Shown here piece by piece: positions 16,575 to 25,195 of a DNA stretch of 64,000 bases. The notes under the pieces were generated by a model that saw nothing but the letters and a program-made list of their open reading frames with translations, was not told the origin of the DNA and did no database searches. Made by a program: the position numbers and the translations under genes. Numbering within the stretch: position 1 is the stretch's first letter; the number at the start of each line of letters is the position of its first letter. Source of the stretch: Tateyamaria sp. Alg231-49 (GTDB lineage: Bacteria > Pseudomonadota > Alphaproteobacteria > Rhodobacterales > Rhodobacteraceae); NCBI RefSeq assembly GCF_900143535.1, contig NZ_FRFA01000007.1, positions 62,001 through 126,000 of the forward strand. Reading direction: 5' to 3'.

Positions 16575-17149
16575 TTAAGCCGCTGCAGCGTCGGGTGCGG
16601 GCATTTTGCCATCCAACAGGGCCAAAAGGGCACGTGTGTCACCGTAATTGAGGGCCGGGTAAAAGCTGACGGCGCTTCCGTCAAACGCGTGGATCAAAAG
16701 GCCGGTCTGGGCATAGATCATTTCTTCTTCCTCGAAATGCAGGGTGGCTAGGTCGGGGCCCGCGAACAGGGTGGGCCGAATGCCGTTCCACCCGCTGAGC
16801 GCCTTGATCGGAACAGACACCACGGGGGCCTGCGACCATCGCGCCGGAGGTGTCAAAGCGATGTGGCCATCTGCCGGCAGTGCAACGTCAGAACACGTCG
16901 ACAGCACGCCGCCCGGCACATGCACCAAAGGGGCGCGTTGTTTGGGATGGGCGATGGCTGTGATGGTGGCAAAACCGCCATCCATCGTCGCCACGCGGTC
17001 CCCCGCAATCAGGTCATCAACGCTGGCCCAGCCACGTGTTGTTTCCAGTCTGGTCTGGTCTGGGCGCTTAGCGTAGCGGTGTACTGGGGAAAGTTTGGGT
17101 GAACGGTTGGTGCAAACGTTGTGAAGGCGGCGTCATGATTGAGGAACAT
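16575..17149 (-). pseudogene. Hint-domain protein gene, frameshifted by a (CAGAC)3 repeat
   Basis: An ATG at 17149 with an upstream GGAG site opens a frame for MFLNHDAAFTTFAP... that runs off into a stop about 45 codons later. The rest of the protein (RLETTRGWASVDDLIAGDRV and onward to the stop at 16575) continues in another frame and is clearly Hint-like, with the G-W-x(4)-L-x-x-GDRV pattern. The frames join at three tandem CAGAC units (17048-17062 on the complement). Removing one unit restores a single 189-residue frame reading AQTRLETTRGW. It is therefore a pseudogene, a phase-variable gene in its off state, or a sequence error. It lacks the N-terminal Cys of self-splicing Hint domains. 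It sits between purF and cvpA. Confidence 0.75.
17048..17062 (-). repeat. Three tandem CAGAC units inside the Hint gene
   Basis: GTCTG repeated three times on the plus strand (CAGAC on the coding strand). The unit of five bases changes the reading frame with each gain or loss; two units would restore the frame. Confidence 0.9.
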
Positions 17150-17603
17150 TTTGGCTCTCCGGTGTGGTTTGTGTGACTGTCTTCTGCCACCAAAAACGCA
17201 TCACAAATCTGCCGCTTTTTCGTCACAAAGAGGGCGATAGGCGGGCTCTGTTTCACCTCAGATGCCAGAGGGGTTTACAGGGGGCTCACTTTGCACGTTT
17301 GGGCCACGCGATTAACCGGGTGTTTACTATGATCGCCTGAAGCCCAAGTCGCGACGGTTCTGGCTGCACGCGCAAATCGTGATTAAGCCGGATGATTCTG
17401 AGGTTAACTTCAGGCCACATTGGCCGACTGGCACCAAAGCGATGCCTTGCGCTTCAAGTGTTCGTCGCCGGTCTGCTCATTTTCGTAGTGACCGGAACGC
17501 GAGACGTGGTTTTTAAGGGCACCTTCTGGGCAAAACCGCATTGACCGCAGTGGCATCGCCAAGAAAATTGCAGATCAGCACAAGTGAGTTGACTGTCAGA
17601 GCA
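17150..17603. other. Intergenic stretch with no recognised gene
   Basis: About 450 bases between cvpA and the Hint gene, lower in GC than its surroundings. I see no supported open frame, tRNA or strong hairpin. TTAA-containing segments near 17311 and 17402 could belong to a promoter, but nothing is clear. Confidence 0.5.
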
Positions 17604-18161
17604 TCACTCAGCTGTGCAATTTCCCACGAGGGCCTCGTATTGGGCCGTAATCCAGCCCAAAGCCTCTTCGGGATTTTGCTCTTCGATCTGGCCGGTGAAA
17701 CGTCCGAACACGGCGGCTGACCGGCTTTCGTCGACGATGGTGTATTCCTGACCTGTTATCACGGTGTCGTAGACAAAAAAGGCGATTGCCACCAGCAAGA
17801 CGCCACGCGCCACCCCAAAGAGAAAGCCCATGCCCTGATCGATCCCGCCAACTGCCGAACGTTGCACAAGGGATGAAAACAGCGGGGTAAAGAGAGAGAC
17901 TACAATCAGCGCCACCGCAAAGACGAGCGCAAAAGCACCGATCATGCTCAATTCGCAACTGTCAGCGAGGAACTCGCCAACCACTGGAATTTCGCGCACC
18001 AAAGGTTCGACGCGCGGGGCAAACAAGAACGCCAGGACAGCCGCCGCGATCCACGCCGCAATAGCCATGACTTCACGCACGATACCGCGCCCATAGGCTA
18101 GCAGCGCCGACAGGATGATGACCACGGCCACAATGCCGTCAATGATGGTGAACCCTTCCAT
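17604..18161 (-). CDS. cvpA: CvpA family membrane protein
   Basis: A 185-residue inner-membrane protein with four predicted helices: the first in IIDGIVAVVIILSALLAYGRG, followed by REVMAIAAWIAAAVLAFLFA, a helix from IGAFALVFAVALIVVSLF, and GVARGVLLVAIAFFVYD. The GxxRG elements after helices 1 and 4 are typical of CvpA. The family is linked to envelope homeostasis and is often next to purF. The ATG at 18161 has AAGGA upstream. The radA stop lies 63 bases before it. Confidence 0.92.
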   Translation of the reverse strand: MEGFTIIDGIVAVVIILSALLAYGRGIVREVMAIAAWIAAAVLAFLFAPRVEPLVREIPVVGEFLADSCELSMIGAFALVFAVALIVVSLFTPLFSSLVQRSAVGGIDQGMGFLFGVARGVLLVAIAFFVYDTVITGQEYTIVDESRSAAVFGRFTGQIEEQNPEEALGWITAQYEALVGNCTAE

Positions 18162-18224
18162 GGTCCTTTTCCTTCTTCTGCTCGACTTGGGCCATACGGC
18201 CGACGTCCCGTTCATCCGTTGGCA

Positions 18225-19589
18225 TTATCCGGCGCCAAAGACCTCGCCCACAAACCCGGTCAAATCGCTCATCAGGTTGAGCGTCATTCCTTGCGATCCA
18301 TATGCTTTGCCCCCTTTAGGGGCGATGGCAGATGCAAAACCAAGTTTTTGGGCTTCTTTCAACCTGTTTTCGGTCTGAGGGGCGGGTCTGAGCGCCCCAG
18401 ATAGGCTGATTTCGCCAAAAACAACCGTATCAGCGGGTAGGGCGCTGTCTTCTCGAGCGGATAATAATGCAGCCGCCACAGCGAGGTCCGCAGCCGGTTC
18501 TGAGATTTTCATTCCCCCCGCCACGTTAAGATAGACGTCAAGTCCGGCAAAAGGGATGCCACAGCGCGCTTCGAGAACGGCGAGGATCATAGCAAGGCGA
18601 CCGCCATCCCAACCCACCACCGTCCGTCGCGGTTGGCTGTGCGGCGTCGGGGCGACAAGCGCCTGTAATTCGCACAGGACAGGGCGTGTCCCTTCGATGC
18701 CCGCAAAGACAACCGAACCCGGTGAGGGCGTGCCACGTTCGGACAGGAATAACGCGGAAGGGTTGGTGACTTCGGCCAGCCCCGCGCCGGTCATTTCGAA
18801 CACGCCGATTTCTTCGGCAGGACCAAAGCGGTTTTTGACGGCCCGCAAGATACGGAACTGGTGGCCGCGTTCCCCCTCAAAATAGAGTACGGTGTCGACC
18901 ATGTGTTCGACGACGCGGGGGCCAGCGATCTGACCCTCCTTGGTCACGTGGCCGACAAGGACGACGCTGACCCCTTTGCGTTTGGCGAAGGTTGTGAGCT
19001 CATGAGCGGCGGCGCGCACCTGACTGACCGAGCCGGGGGCGCTATCGACGGTGTCGAGCCACATGGTCTGGATCGAATCTATGATAGCGAGGCCCGGAGC
19101 TTCGGCTTCCAGCGTTGTGAGGATGTTGCGCAGGTTGGTGTCTGCAGCCAATTGCACCGGCGCATCCCCAAGACCAAGGCGCTGGGCGCGCATACGCACT
19201 TGGGCGCTGGCTTCTTCTCCGCTCACGTAAATGGTTTTTAGGCCACCGCGCGCGAATTGCGCTGCGGCTTGGAGCAAGAGCGTGGATTTACCTATGCCGG
19301 GGTCCCCACCCACGAGGATCGCTGAGGCGGGAACAAGGCCACCGCCCAACACGCGGTCGAGTTCGGCCATCTTTGATGCCGTGCGGGGTGGCGGTGCCTC
19401 TTCGGTGCGCAGATCGCTCAGGGCGATGCCGGTGCCCCGTTTGGCCCCGAGAGATTTGGCGCCCGGACCAACGGACAGGCCGGTATCCTCTGAAATGGTG
19501 TTCCATTCCCCACAACTGTCACAGCGTCCGGACCATTTGGTGAAAGACGCGCCGCACGCTGAGCAGGAAAAGGAGGGTGATTTGGCCAT
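18225..19589 (-). CDS. radA: DNA repair protein RadA
   Basis: A 454-residue RecA-like helicase of recombination and branch migration. A four-cysteine zinc finger occupies the N terminus (C9, C12, C23, C26). Walker A GGDPGIGKST is near residue 93, the RadA-specific KNRFG motif follows in the middle, and the C-terminal third is Lon-protease-like (LDVYLNVAGGMKISEP). Full length for the family. It lies upstream of cvpA in the same direction. Confidence 0.95.
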   Translation of the reverse strand: MAKSPSFSCSACGASFTKWSGRCDSCGEWNTISEDTGLSVGPGAKSLGAKRGTGIALSDLRTEEAPPPRTASKMAELDRVLGGGLVPASAILVGGDPGIGKSTLLLQAAAQFARGGLKTIYVSGEEASAQVRMRAQRLGLGDAPVQLAADTNLRNILTTLEAEAPGLAIIDSIQTMWLDTVDSAPGSVSQVRAAAHELTTFAKRKGVSVVLVGHVTKEGQIAGPRVVEHMVDTVLYFEGERGHQFRILRAVKNRFGPAEEIGVFEMTGAGLAEVTNPSALFLSERGTPSPGSVVFAGIEGTRPVLCELQALVAPTPHSQPRRTVVGWDGGRLAMILAVLEARCGIPFAGLDVYLNVAGGMKISEPAADLAVAAALLSAREDSALPADTVVFGEISLSGALRPAPQTENRLKEAQKLGFASAIAPKGGKAYGSQGMTLNLMSDLTGFVGEVFGAG

Positions 19590-19628
19590 GGGGCAAGGAG
19601 TGCCAGCGCGCTGCTGTGGGGTAAAGCC

Positions 19629-20105
19629 CTATTCCGCGCGCTCGGCCTTTGCGCCGCGTTCTGTCCGCCAGCTGACCCAGAGCGAAGCGAGGATGCAGGC
19701 CGTGAACAGGTAAAGGCCCCACGCGGTTTCGAGCCGTCCGACGCCAATCCCTTTGGCCAGAGTGATATAGAGGGCTATGAGGAAGATGTCGGCCATAGCG
19801 AGTTTGCCAAGGATCCCGAGCAGGGGGGTGATCCGTGGCGTCAGGACATCCCAATGGACCAATGCCAGAGCGAAAGTTTTCAAAATCGGGGCTATGAGCG
19901 CAAAGACCGCGACAACGATCGCAAGGAAGATGTCTGACCCCCACAGAGACTGCAGCCCGGTAATGACCGAGATTTCGCTAAGCCCAAAGAGGGGCAGGAG
20001 CCCCGCACGCATTAGTGGGGCAAACCACGCGATGGGAAATAAGATCAGCAGGGACAGATTAACGAATTTCGGCGCGGTCATGTTGGAGAAGTAGACGCTG
20101 CGCAT
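19629..20105 (-). CDS. PqiA-like (paraquat-inducible protein A) membrane protein
   Basis: A protein of about 158 residues with four membrane helices, matching one PqiA domain: LSLLILFPIAWFAPLM, then FLAIVVAVFALIAPILKTFALAL, LGKLAMADIFLIALYI and GLYLFTACILASL. The KTFALAL and KLAMADIF pieces are characteristic. The PqiA cysteine motif is absent. PqiA-type proteins take part in lipid transport between membranes. The start is uncertain: GTG at 20114, ATG at 20105 or ATG at 20081. It is upstream of radA by 40 bases. Confidence 0.75.
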   Translation of the reverse strand: MRSVYFSNMTAPKFVNLSLLILFPIAWFAPLMRAGLLPLFGLSEISVITGLQSLWGSDIFLAIVVAVFALIAPILKTFALALVHWDVLTPRITPLLGILGKLAMADIFLIALYITLAKGIGVGRLETAWGLYLFTACILASLWVSWRTERGAKAERAE

Positions 20106-20328
20106 CTCCGCCACAAGGGCGACGCACCCGAGAGGGCGACGGTTGGGTTGCCCTCACGAACCACGAACGAAGGGAGTTTGATGCCGCGTGCTTGCATGTT
20201 GGGTTTGCCGCTTGCGTAGGCGTGGAGTTGGCGTTGGATCAACGGTTAGACGCTGAGAACATCCTGTACGCAAGGGTATGGATATCCAGACTGCCTCATT
20301 GACGAAAAATCGCGCACGGTGGTTTCAT

Positions 20329-20345
20329 CTAATTATTTTAATTAG
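20329..20345. promoter_or_regulatory. AT-rich perfect palindrome upstream of the lipoprotein operon
   Basis: CTAATTA, TTT, TAATTAG: a perfect 7-bp inverted repeat ending 23 bases before the lipoprotein start at 20369, striking against the GC-rich background. It is a candidate operator or promoter element. Confidence 0.45.
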
Positions 20346-20368
20346 AAAATTTTGAAGGAATATCCTCC

Positions 20369-20971
20369 ATGAAAACCTATTTTCTCGCCGGTGCGGTCGC
20401 AGCGCTGCTTTCGGGGTGCGAAGTATTGATACTGGCGCCAATTGCGCTTGTCGCGGCACCCATCATCCTGCCGATAGACGCGGCGCAAACCAGCGCCTCA
20501 ATCACACAACCGGTGGAGGTTTTGAACCGTTCTGGCAAGATACTCGCCGGTCCGGCGCAGGCTGGCGCGCCCGTCAAAGCGCGCTTTCAAACCGCAAGCC
20601 GGACAGTACGTTGTAGCGGCAAAAAAAGTGGCGCACTCAAAGGGGCCAACCAGGCGGTCGTTAAATTGACCTGTACCAACGGGATGCGTGGTGAAGGTGT
20701 CGTTAGGAGTAATTTGACAGTGGGCTATGGGTTCAAAACGGAGCTGACGGGTCGGCGCCCCGGGAACATTGCTTGCTCCGGAAATTTCCGTGCAAATGGT
20801 GAAACTCTTGGGCCGTTTCTCGCGTCTTGTCAGCTTTTTGAAGAGAGGTTCACGGATTTTACCAATACAAAGAAGGAATTGGTTGCCGTAGCAGACTTGC
20901 AAGCGGCTGTGTCAGCGGGGTCAACAGCGTCGGGTGACTATGCCATTACACTCTGGGTGCAAGTTCAGTGA
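20369..20971 (+). CDS. Lipoprotein of unknown function
   Basis: A 200-residue protein with a lipoprotein signal (AALLSGC, Cys17). The mature part begins with a hydrophobic stretch (LILAPIALVAAPIIL) and continues with several cysteines (RCSGKK, LTCTNG, IACSG, ASCQ) in a beta-rich pattern. No family recognised. The ATG at 20369 has an AAGGA site 11 bases upstream. Its stop overlaps the next GTG start (GTGA), forming a two-lipoprotein operon. Confidence 0.7.
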   Translation: MKTYFLAGAVAALLSGCEVLILAPIALVAAPIILPIDAAQTSASITQPVEVLNRSGKILAGPAQAGAPVKARFQTASRTVRCSGKKSGALKGANQAVVKLTCTNGMRGEGVVRSNLTVGYGFKTELTGRRPGNIACSGNFRANGETLGPFLASCQLFEERFTDFTNTKKELVAVADLQAAVSAGSTASGDYAITLWVQVQ

Positions 20972-21540
20972 GACGTGTGTTTCAAGGAACTGGCATCAAA
21001 GCATTTATGGTCGTTTCGCTTCTGAGCGTCATGTTGGCTGGATGTGTTGATCCACCCGGTCCGGTGGCGTCGGACCAAAGCTTTCGAGTGACCAGTGTGT
21101 CTGCGCAAGTTTTCAAAAAAGGCGATCGGCGAGTACCACTGTTGCAAACTGAATTTGAGCACATTCGTCTGTCCACCATCAGCGCCTACGGTCTAAACCA
21201 AAACCGTGTTCTGGCAGACCTCAAGGAGGTGATGGCAAACAGTCTCATCCCGGCGTCGCGCCAAGGTAAGCAAGAGGTTCGAGCGGAATTCGTGCTTTAC
21301 ACGATGCGACTGCGCACCGTGTCCGAGACGTTTACCACTCTTGTCGGGTGGTTGGATTTTTATGACGCCAAAAGCGGGGCGCGGTTGGCGAGTGCAGAGG
21401 TTTCGATATCGCCAATGACCGGTATGAAACACAGTGAAGTCAGACGGCTGTGGCGGACGACAGGCAATGTGGTTCAGGAATATGAGTCTCTGATGGATTT
21501 GGCGAAGGACACGATGCCCAAATATCTGCCGCGACCTTGA
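20968..21540 (+). CDS. Lipoprotein of unknown function
   Basis: A 190-residue protein with a lipoprotein signal ending SVMLAGC (Cys26). The mature part has one alpha/beta domain with EVRAEFVLYTMRLRTVSETFTT and GWLDFYDAKSGARLASAEV, resembling small outer-membrane-associated lipoproteins of the DUF6778 kind; the assignment is tentative. The GTG start overlaps the stop of the first lipoprotein. It converges on mlaF with only six bases between them. Confidence 0.7.
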   Translation: MRRVFQGTGIKAFMVVSLLSVMLAGCVDPPGPVASDQSFRVTSVSAQVFKKGDRRVPLLQTEFEHIRLSTISAYGLNQNRVLADLKEVMANSLIPASRQGKQEVRAEFVLYTMRLRTVSETFTTLVGWLDFYDAKSGARLASAEVSISPMTGMKHSEVRRLWRTTGNVVQEYESLMDLAKDTMPKYLPRP

Positions 21541-21546
21541 ACCGCG

Positions 21547-22293
21547 CTAGCGCACAGCTTCGATCGGTCCTTCGGCACGGCCATGGATGAACTGATCTAC
21601 GTAAGGATCGCCGGCGCTGTCCATCTCGGCGACAGGCCCGGTCCAGCGGATTTTACCAGCGTGCAGCATGGCCACGTGATCTGCGATGGTGCGCACTGAA
21701 CTCATGTCGTGCGTGATCGTCATCGTCGTCGCCCCCATTTCGGTGACGATTTCCCGGATCAGGTCGTTGATGACCCCGGCCATGATCGGGTCAAGCCCGG
21801 TTGTGGGTTCGTCAAAGAAGATGATTTCGGGATCGGCCGCGATGGCGCGGGCCAATCCCACACGCTTTTGCATACCGCCAGATAGTTCTGCGGGAAGCCG
21901 GTCGGCCACATCCGCGGTCAGTCCGACCCGGCGTAGTTTTTCGACAGCGATGGCGCGGGCTTCTTCCTTTGGTTTGGCAAGTGATCCACGCAGCAGGCGG
22001 AAGGAGACGTTTTGCCAGACGGGCAAGCTGTCAAAGAGGGCGCCGCCTTGGAACAGCATCCCGAAGCGGGCCAGAAACGCATCTCGGTCGGCCTTGGTCA
22101 CGTCTGTGCCGTCGACGGTTATGGTCCCGCTGTCCGGGGTGACAAGGCCGAGGATCGATTTGATCGCCACTGATTTTCCGGTTCCGGAGCCTCCGATGAT
22201 GACCATCGATGTGCCTTTGGCGACGTGGAGATTGACGCCGCGCAAAACATCGTTTGACCCAAAGGATTTGTGAACGTCGTCAAGTGTGATCAT
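21547..22293 (-). CDS. mlaF: Phospholipid ABC transporter ATP-binding protein, MlaF
   Basis: A 248-residue ATPase of the Mla system that moves phospholipids between outer and inner membrane. Walker A GGSGTGKSV is near residue 35, the signature LSGGMQKRVGLARA and Walker B IIFFDEPTTGLDP are characteristic of MlaF. The ATG at 22293 opens MITLDDVHKSF; an in-frame extension upstream is not conserved-looking. It follows mlaE by 61 bases. No MlaD (MCE) gene is in the window. Confidence 0.9.
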   Translation of the reverse strand: MITLDDVHKSFGSNDVLRGVNLHVAKGTSMVIIGGSGTGKSVAIKSILGLVTPDSGTITVDGTDVTKADRDAFLARFGMLFQGGALFDSLPVWQNVSFRLLRGSLAKPKEEARAIAVEKLRRVGLTADVADRLPAELSGGMQKRVGLARAIAADPEIIFFDEPTTGLDPIMAGVINDLIREIVTEMGATTMTITHDMSSVRTIADHVAMLHAGKIRWTGPVAEMDSAGDPYVDQFIHGRAEGPIEAVR

Positions 22294-22354
22294 AGCGCCG
22301 TGCCTATGACGTCTGGGCGGGTTGGATTGGGCAAGATGAAGATGTGCAAGTTTG

Positions 22355-23128
22355 TCATAACGAGAAAAACACCCCCGTAAGAACGAAGTTGGCGGCAAGG
22401 ATCAGGACCGCTGCGGCCTCGACAGACCCCTTGGTGGCGCGCCCCACACCTTGGGCGCCGCGTCCGGTGTTCATTCCGAAATAACAGCCCATAAGAGCAG
22501 CGATGCAGCCAAAGACTGCTCCTTTGGCAAGGCTGGAGGTGATGTCACGCAGTTGCAGGAAATCGACCGTGTTCTGGATGTAGGCCGCCGCGTTGAAGCC
22601 AAGCGTACCTGTCGCAACGGCATATCCGCCAAAGATCCCGATAACGTCGCCGACAGCCACCAAAAGCGGGACAACAAGCGTTGCGGCCAATACGCGCGGC
22701 GCTGTGAGGTATTTCATCGGATGCGTTGACAGGGTGACTAGGGCGTCGATCTGCTCGGTCACTTTCATTGTCGCGATTTCAGCAGCAATTGAGGAGGTGA
22801 CCCGCGCTGCGATCATCAACCCAACCAGAACGGGCCCCAATTCGCGCACCATACCGATCGCCACGATCTGAGGCACCACAGCTTCGGCGTTGAAACGTGC
22901 GCCGCCAGCGTAGATTTGCAAGGCCAGCGCGCCGCCCGTAAAGATGGCCGTCAGCCCCACTACAGGCAGCGACAGCCAGCCGATGTTCAACAGGGCCAAC
23001 GCAAACTCGCGCGGGTAAAAGGGCGGACGCAACATGTGGGACAGGGTTTGGGCACCAAAGATGCTGACCCGTCCGATGGCGGCAAACAGGCCGAGGATCA
23101 CCCGCCCGAGGGCTGCAAGAACGCTCAT
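22355..23128 (-). CDS. mlaE: Phospholipid ABC transporter permease, MlaE
   Basis: A 257-residue MlaE permease with about five helices and the family signature around [18 protein letters not shown], followed by [14 protein letters not shown]. The conserved late loop with GCYFGMNT precedes the last helix. It starts in ATGA overlap with the alanine racemase stop, giving an alr-mlaE-mlaF unit. Confidence 0.92.
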   Translation of the reverse strand: MSVLAALGRVILGLFAAIGRVSIFGAQTLSHMLRPPFYPREFALALLNIGWLSLPVVGLTAIFTGGALALQIYAGGARFNAEAVVPQIVAIGMVRELGPVLVGLMIAARVTSSIAAEIATMKVTEQIDALVTLSTHPMKYLTAPRVLAATLVVPLLVAVGDVIGIFGGYAVATGTLGFNAAAYIQNTVDFLQLRDITSSLAKGAVFGCIAALMGCYFGMNTGRGAQGVGRATKGSVEAAAVLILAANFVLTGVFFSL

Positions 23129-24159
23129 GCGAGTATGGTCCGCGCGTAACGTGCGCCCAGTTGCGTCAGGATTTCGTAACCGATGGTGCCCGCGGCATCC
23201 GCCACGGTGTCAACGGATTGATGTCGTCCCATCAGTTGTAGATGTGTGGGGTCGTTCCTTAGGGCGCTTACGTCTGCTGTGATCAGGTCCATGGACACGC
23301 GGCCCACGACAGGGCAGGCCACGTCACCCGCAAAAAGAACAGCGCGAGGGCCCATGGCCCGGATTAACCCGTCTGCATACCCACCTGAAACAGTTGCAAT
23401 GCGTGCGTCTGTTTCGGCGGTCCAGCCATTGGCGTAGCCGACGGTTTCCCCTGCGGTCACATCACGTACCTGAATGACGGGCAGATCCAGTGTCACAACG
23501 GGTTCTGCATCCACAAAGGGCAGCCCGCCATAAAGCCCGACACCTGGTCGGGTCATGTCAAAGTGGTAGTCTGTCCCAAGCAGGGTCCCCCCCGTGGCCG
23601 CCAGAGAACGCGGCACATCCAGCCCATCCGTCATAGCGCGGAAAGCAGCAAGCTGTTGGCCGTTCATGCTATGATCGGGCGTGTCCGCGCAGGCCAGGTG
23701 GGACATGATCAACGTTGGGCGCTGTGCAACGGCGATGTCGCGCACGGCCGACCATTCAGCGGGTTCCATGCCCAACCGATTCATGCCGGTGTCGAGTTGA
23801 ATGCCAAAAGGCGCACCGGGCAGGGCCTCGACGTGGCGCAACATTTGATCGACGGAGTTCAGCAAGGGTGTCAACGATCCCTCGAGTATCTGATGGGTGT
23901 CGCCATCCATATGGCCGGAAAACACGAAAATACGCGGCCCGTGTCCGATGGCGGTGCGCAAATCAGTGCCTTCGGCAGCGGTAGCGACGAAAAAGCTGCG
24001 CACCCCGGCGCCCAGCAACGCCTGACCAACCTGGCCCGCGCCCAGCCCGTAGCCGTTCGCTTTGACCACGGCTCCGGTTTCCCCTTCGCTCATCGCATCA
24101 AGGGCGCGCCAGTTGCGCACAACAGCGCCAAGATCGATGGTCAGGGTTGCGGACGTCAT
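23125..24159 (-). CDS. alr: Alanine racemase
   Basis: A 344-residue PLP enzyme that makes D-alanine for peptidoglycan. [10 protein letters not shown] places the PLP lysine at residue 33. The GGYADG tyrosine region and GRVSMDL follow in the C-terminal beta domain. The ATG at 24159 ([10 protein letters not shown]) matches the usual length better than an upstream in-frame start. It heads the alr-mlaE-mlaF operon. Confidence 0.93.
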   Translation of the reverse strand: MTSATLTIDLGAVVRNWRALDAMSEGETGAVVKANGYGLGAGQVGQALLGAGVRSFFVATAAEGTDLRTAIGHGPRIFVFSGHMDGDTHQILEGSLTPLLNSVDQMLRHVEALPGAPFGIQLDTGMNRLGMEPAEWSAVRDIAVAQRPTLIMSHLACADTPDHSMNGQQLAAFRAMTDGLDVPRSLAATGGTLLGTDYHFDMTRPGVGLYGGLPFVDAEPVVTLDLPVIQVRDVTAGETVGYANGWTAETDARIATVSGGYADGLIRAMGPRAVLFAGDVACPVVGRVSMDLITADVSALRNDPTHLQLMGRHQSVDTVADAAGTIGYEILTQLGARYARTILA

Positions 24160-24228
24160 GCTTGTCTTGTTGGCAACATGCCGCGCAGCGTCAAGGGGCA
24201 AATGTGCTTTGTATCGGTCACTTGGTTC

Positions 24229-25026
24229 TTATGGGTAAGCAAACAGGCTGCGGTTCTTTTCCCAGATCTTTTCGCCAATGAGGCAATCGTACGTGGGCAG
24301 GCTTTGCGCGCGCCACAGACGTTCGGGAACCGAGCGAGGGGCAATTTCGAGAACCAGCTTGCGCCGGACGGCCTCTTCGAACTCGGCCCAGTCGGTGACA
24401 GGCAACACAAAGGCGCCGCGCCCGCCGGTCACGCAGGCGGTGTAGTAGGCATCAAGATCGTCGATATTGTAACGCGAGGTGATCGAATCGTCTTTGGTCA
24501 TCAGGGGCAAGCCGTTGATCGTCATGCCGCGCGCCAGCACCCTGTCCCGAGCGGCGGTTACGGTATCACCCATGTTGTTGGGGCCATCGCCCGACACGTC
24601 GATAACCCGACGCAATCCATCAAATGCGTTGTTCTCGATGGACGTTGCAGCATAGTCCAGAGCTCCGGAGATTGAGGTGCGACGCAAGGCGTCGTCAAAG
24701 TTGGCAGTGATCTGGCGCGCGATCAGTTCCGCTTGCGCGCGGCTTTCCAGCAGGGTCCAGGGCACGATCACGCGCTGGCTGTCTACACCAGCCCATTCAA
24801 CATAGGCGATGGCAACCCGCCCCAGCATTCCACCTCCAATGGCGGCCTGAACTTCATCGCTGGTCAGGGCGGCAGCATACCCCCGGCGCTGAATTTCCAG
24901 CTCAAAAGGCTGCATCGACCGGCTGACGTCTACGGCGAGGAACAGTTCCACATCCACCTCAACGCGGCCGTCTGCCTGCACAGGTTGAGAAATAAGCAAA
25001 AACAGCAAAACAAGAGCGCGCCACAT
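24229..25026 (-). CDS. DUF1194 exported protein with VWA-like fold
   Basis: A 265-residue exported protein with a signal peptide (LVLLFLLISQPVQA). The mature part is von Willebrand factor A-like: FLAVDVSRSM gives the DxSxS metal site, and RVIDVSGDGPNNMG supplies a second conserved acidic loop. This matches the DUF1194 family of periplasmic proteins, whose role is unknown. It ends 70 bases from the alr start and is preceded by a repeat element downstream of dnaB. Confidence 0.88.
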   Translation of the reverse strand: MWRALVLLFLLISQPVQADGRVEVDVELFLAVDVSRSMQPFELEIQRRGYAAALTSDEVQAAIGGGMLGRVAIAYVEWAGVDSQRVIVPWTLLESRAQAELIARQITANFDDALRRTSISGALDYAATSIENNAFDGLRRVIDVSGDGPNNMGDTVTAARDRVLARGMTINGLPLMTKDDSITSRYNIDDLDAYYTACVTGGRGAFVLPVTDWAEFEEAVRRKLVLEIAPRSVPERLWRAQSLPTYDCLIGEKIWEKNRSLFAYP

Positions 25027-25128
25027 AAGGCCAGTGGGGCAGAGCCGCGCAATTCTGTCCAGTCACAGTTCGGTCATGGCAAGAGATAGCGACCCAAGTG
25101 AGGCCAGAACGCCCAATCCCCGGTCATC

Positions 25129-25181
25129 TTCTCTGATTTAAAAAATCCCGGGGGAGCCCGCAGGGCGGGGGCAGAGCCCCC
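25129..25181 (-). repeat. Dispersed intergenic repeat, copy B (long form)
   Basis: Read on the minus strand: GGGGGC TCT GCCCCC hairpin, a short variable part, then GGGCTCCCCCGGGATTTTTT and AAATCAGAGAA. Nearly identical to the copy at 48037-48094. It lies just after dnaB and could also act as its terminator. Confidence 0.75.
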
Positions 25182-25195
25182 AATGCGCGCCGACC

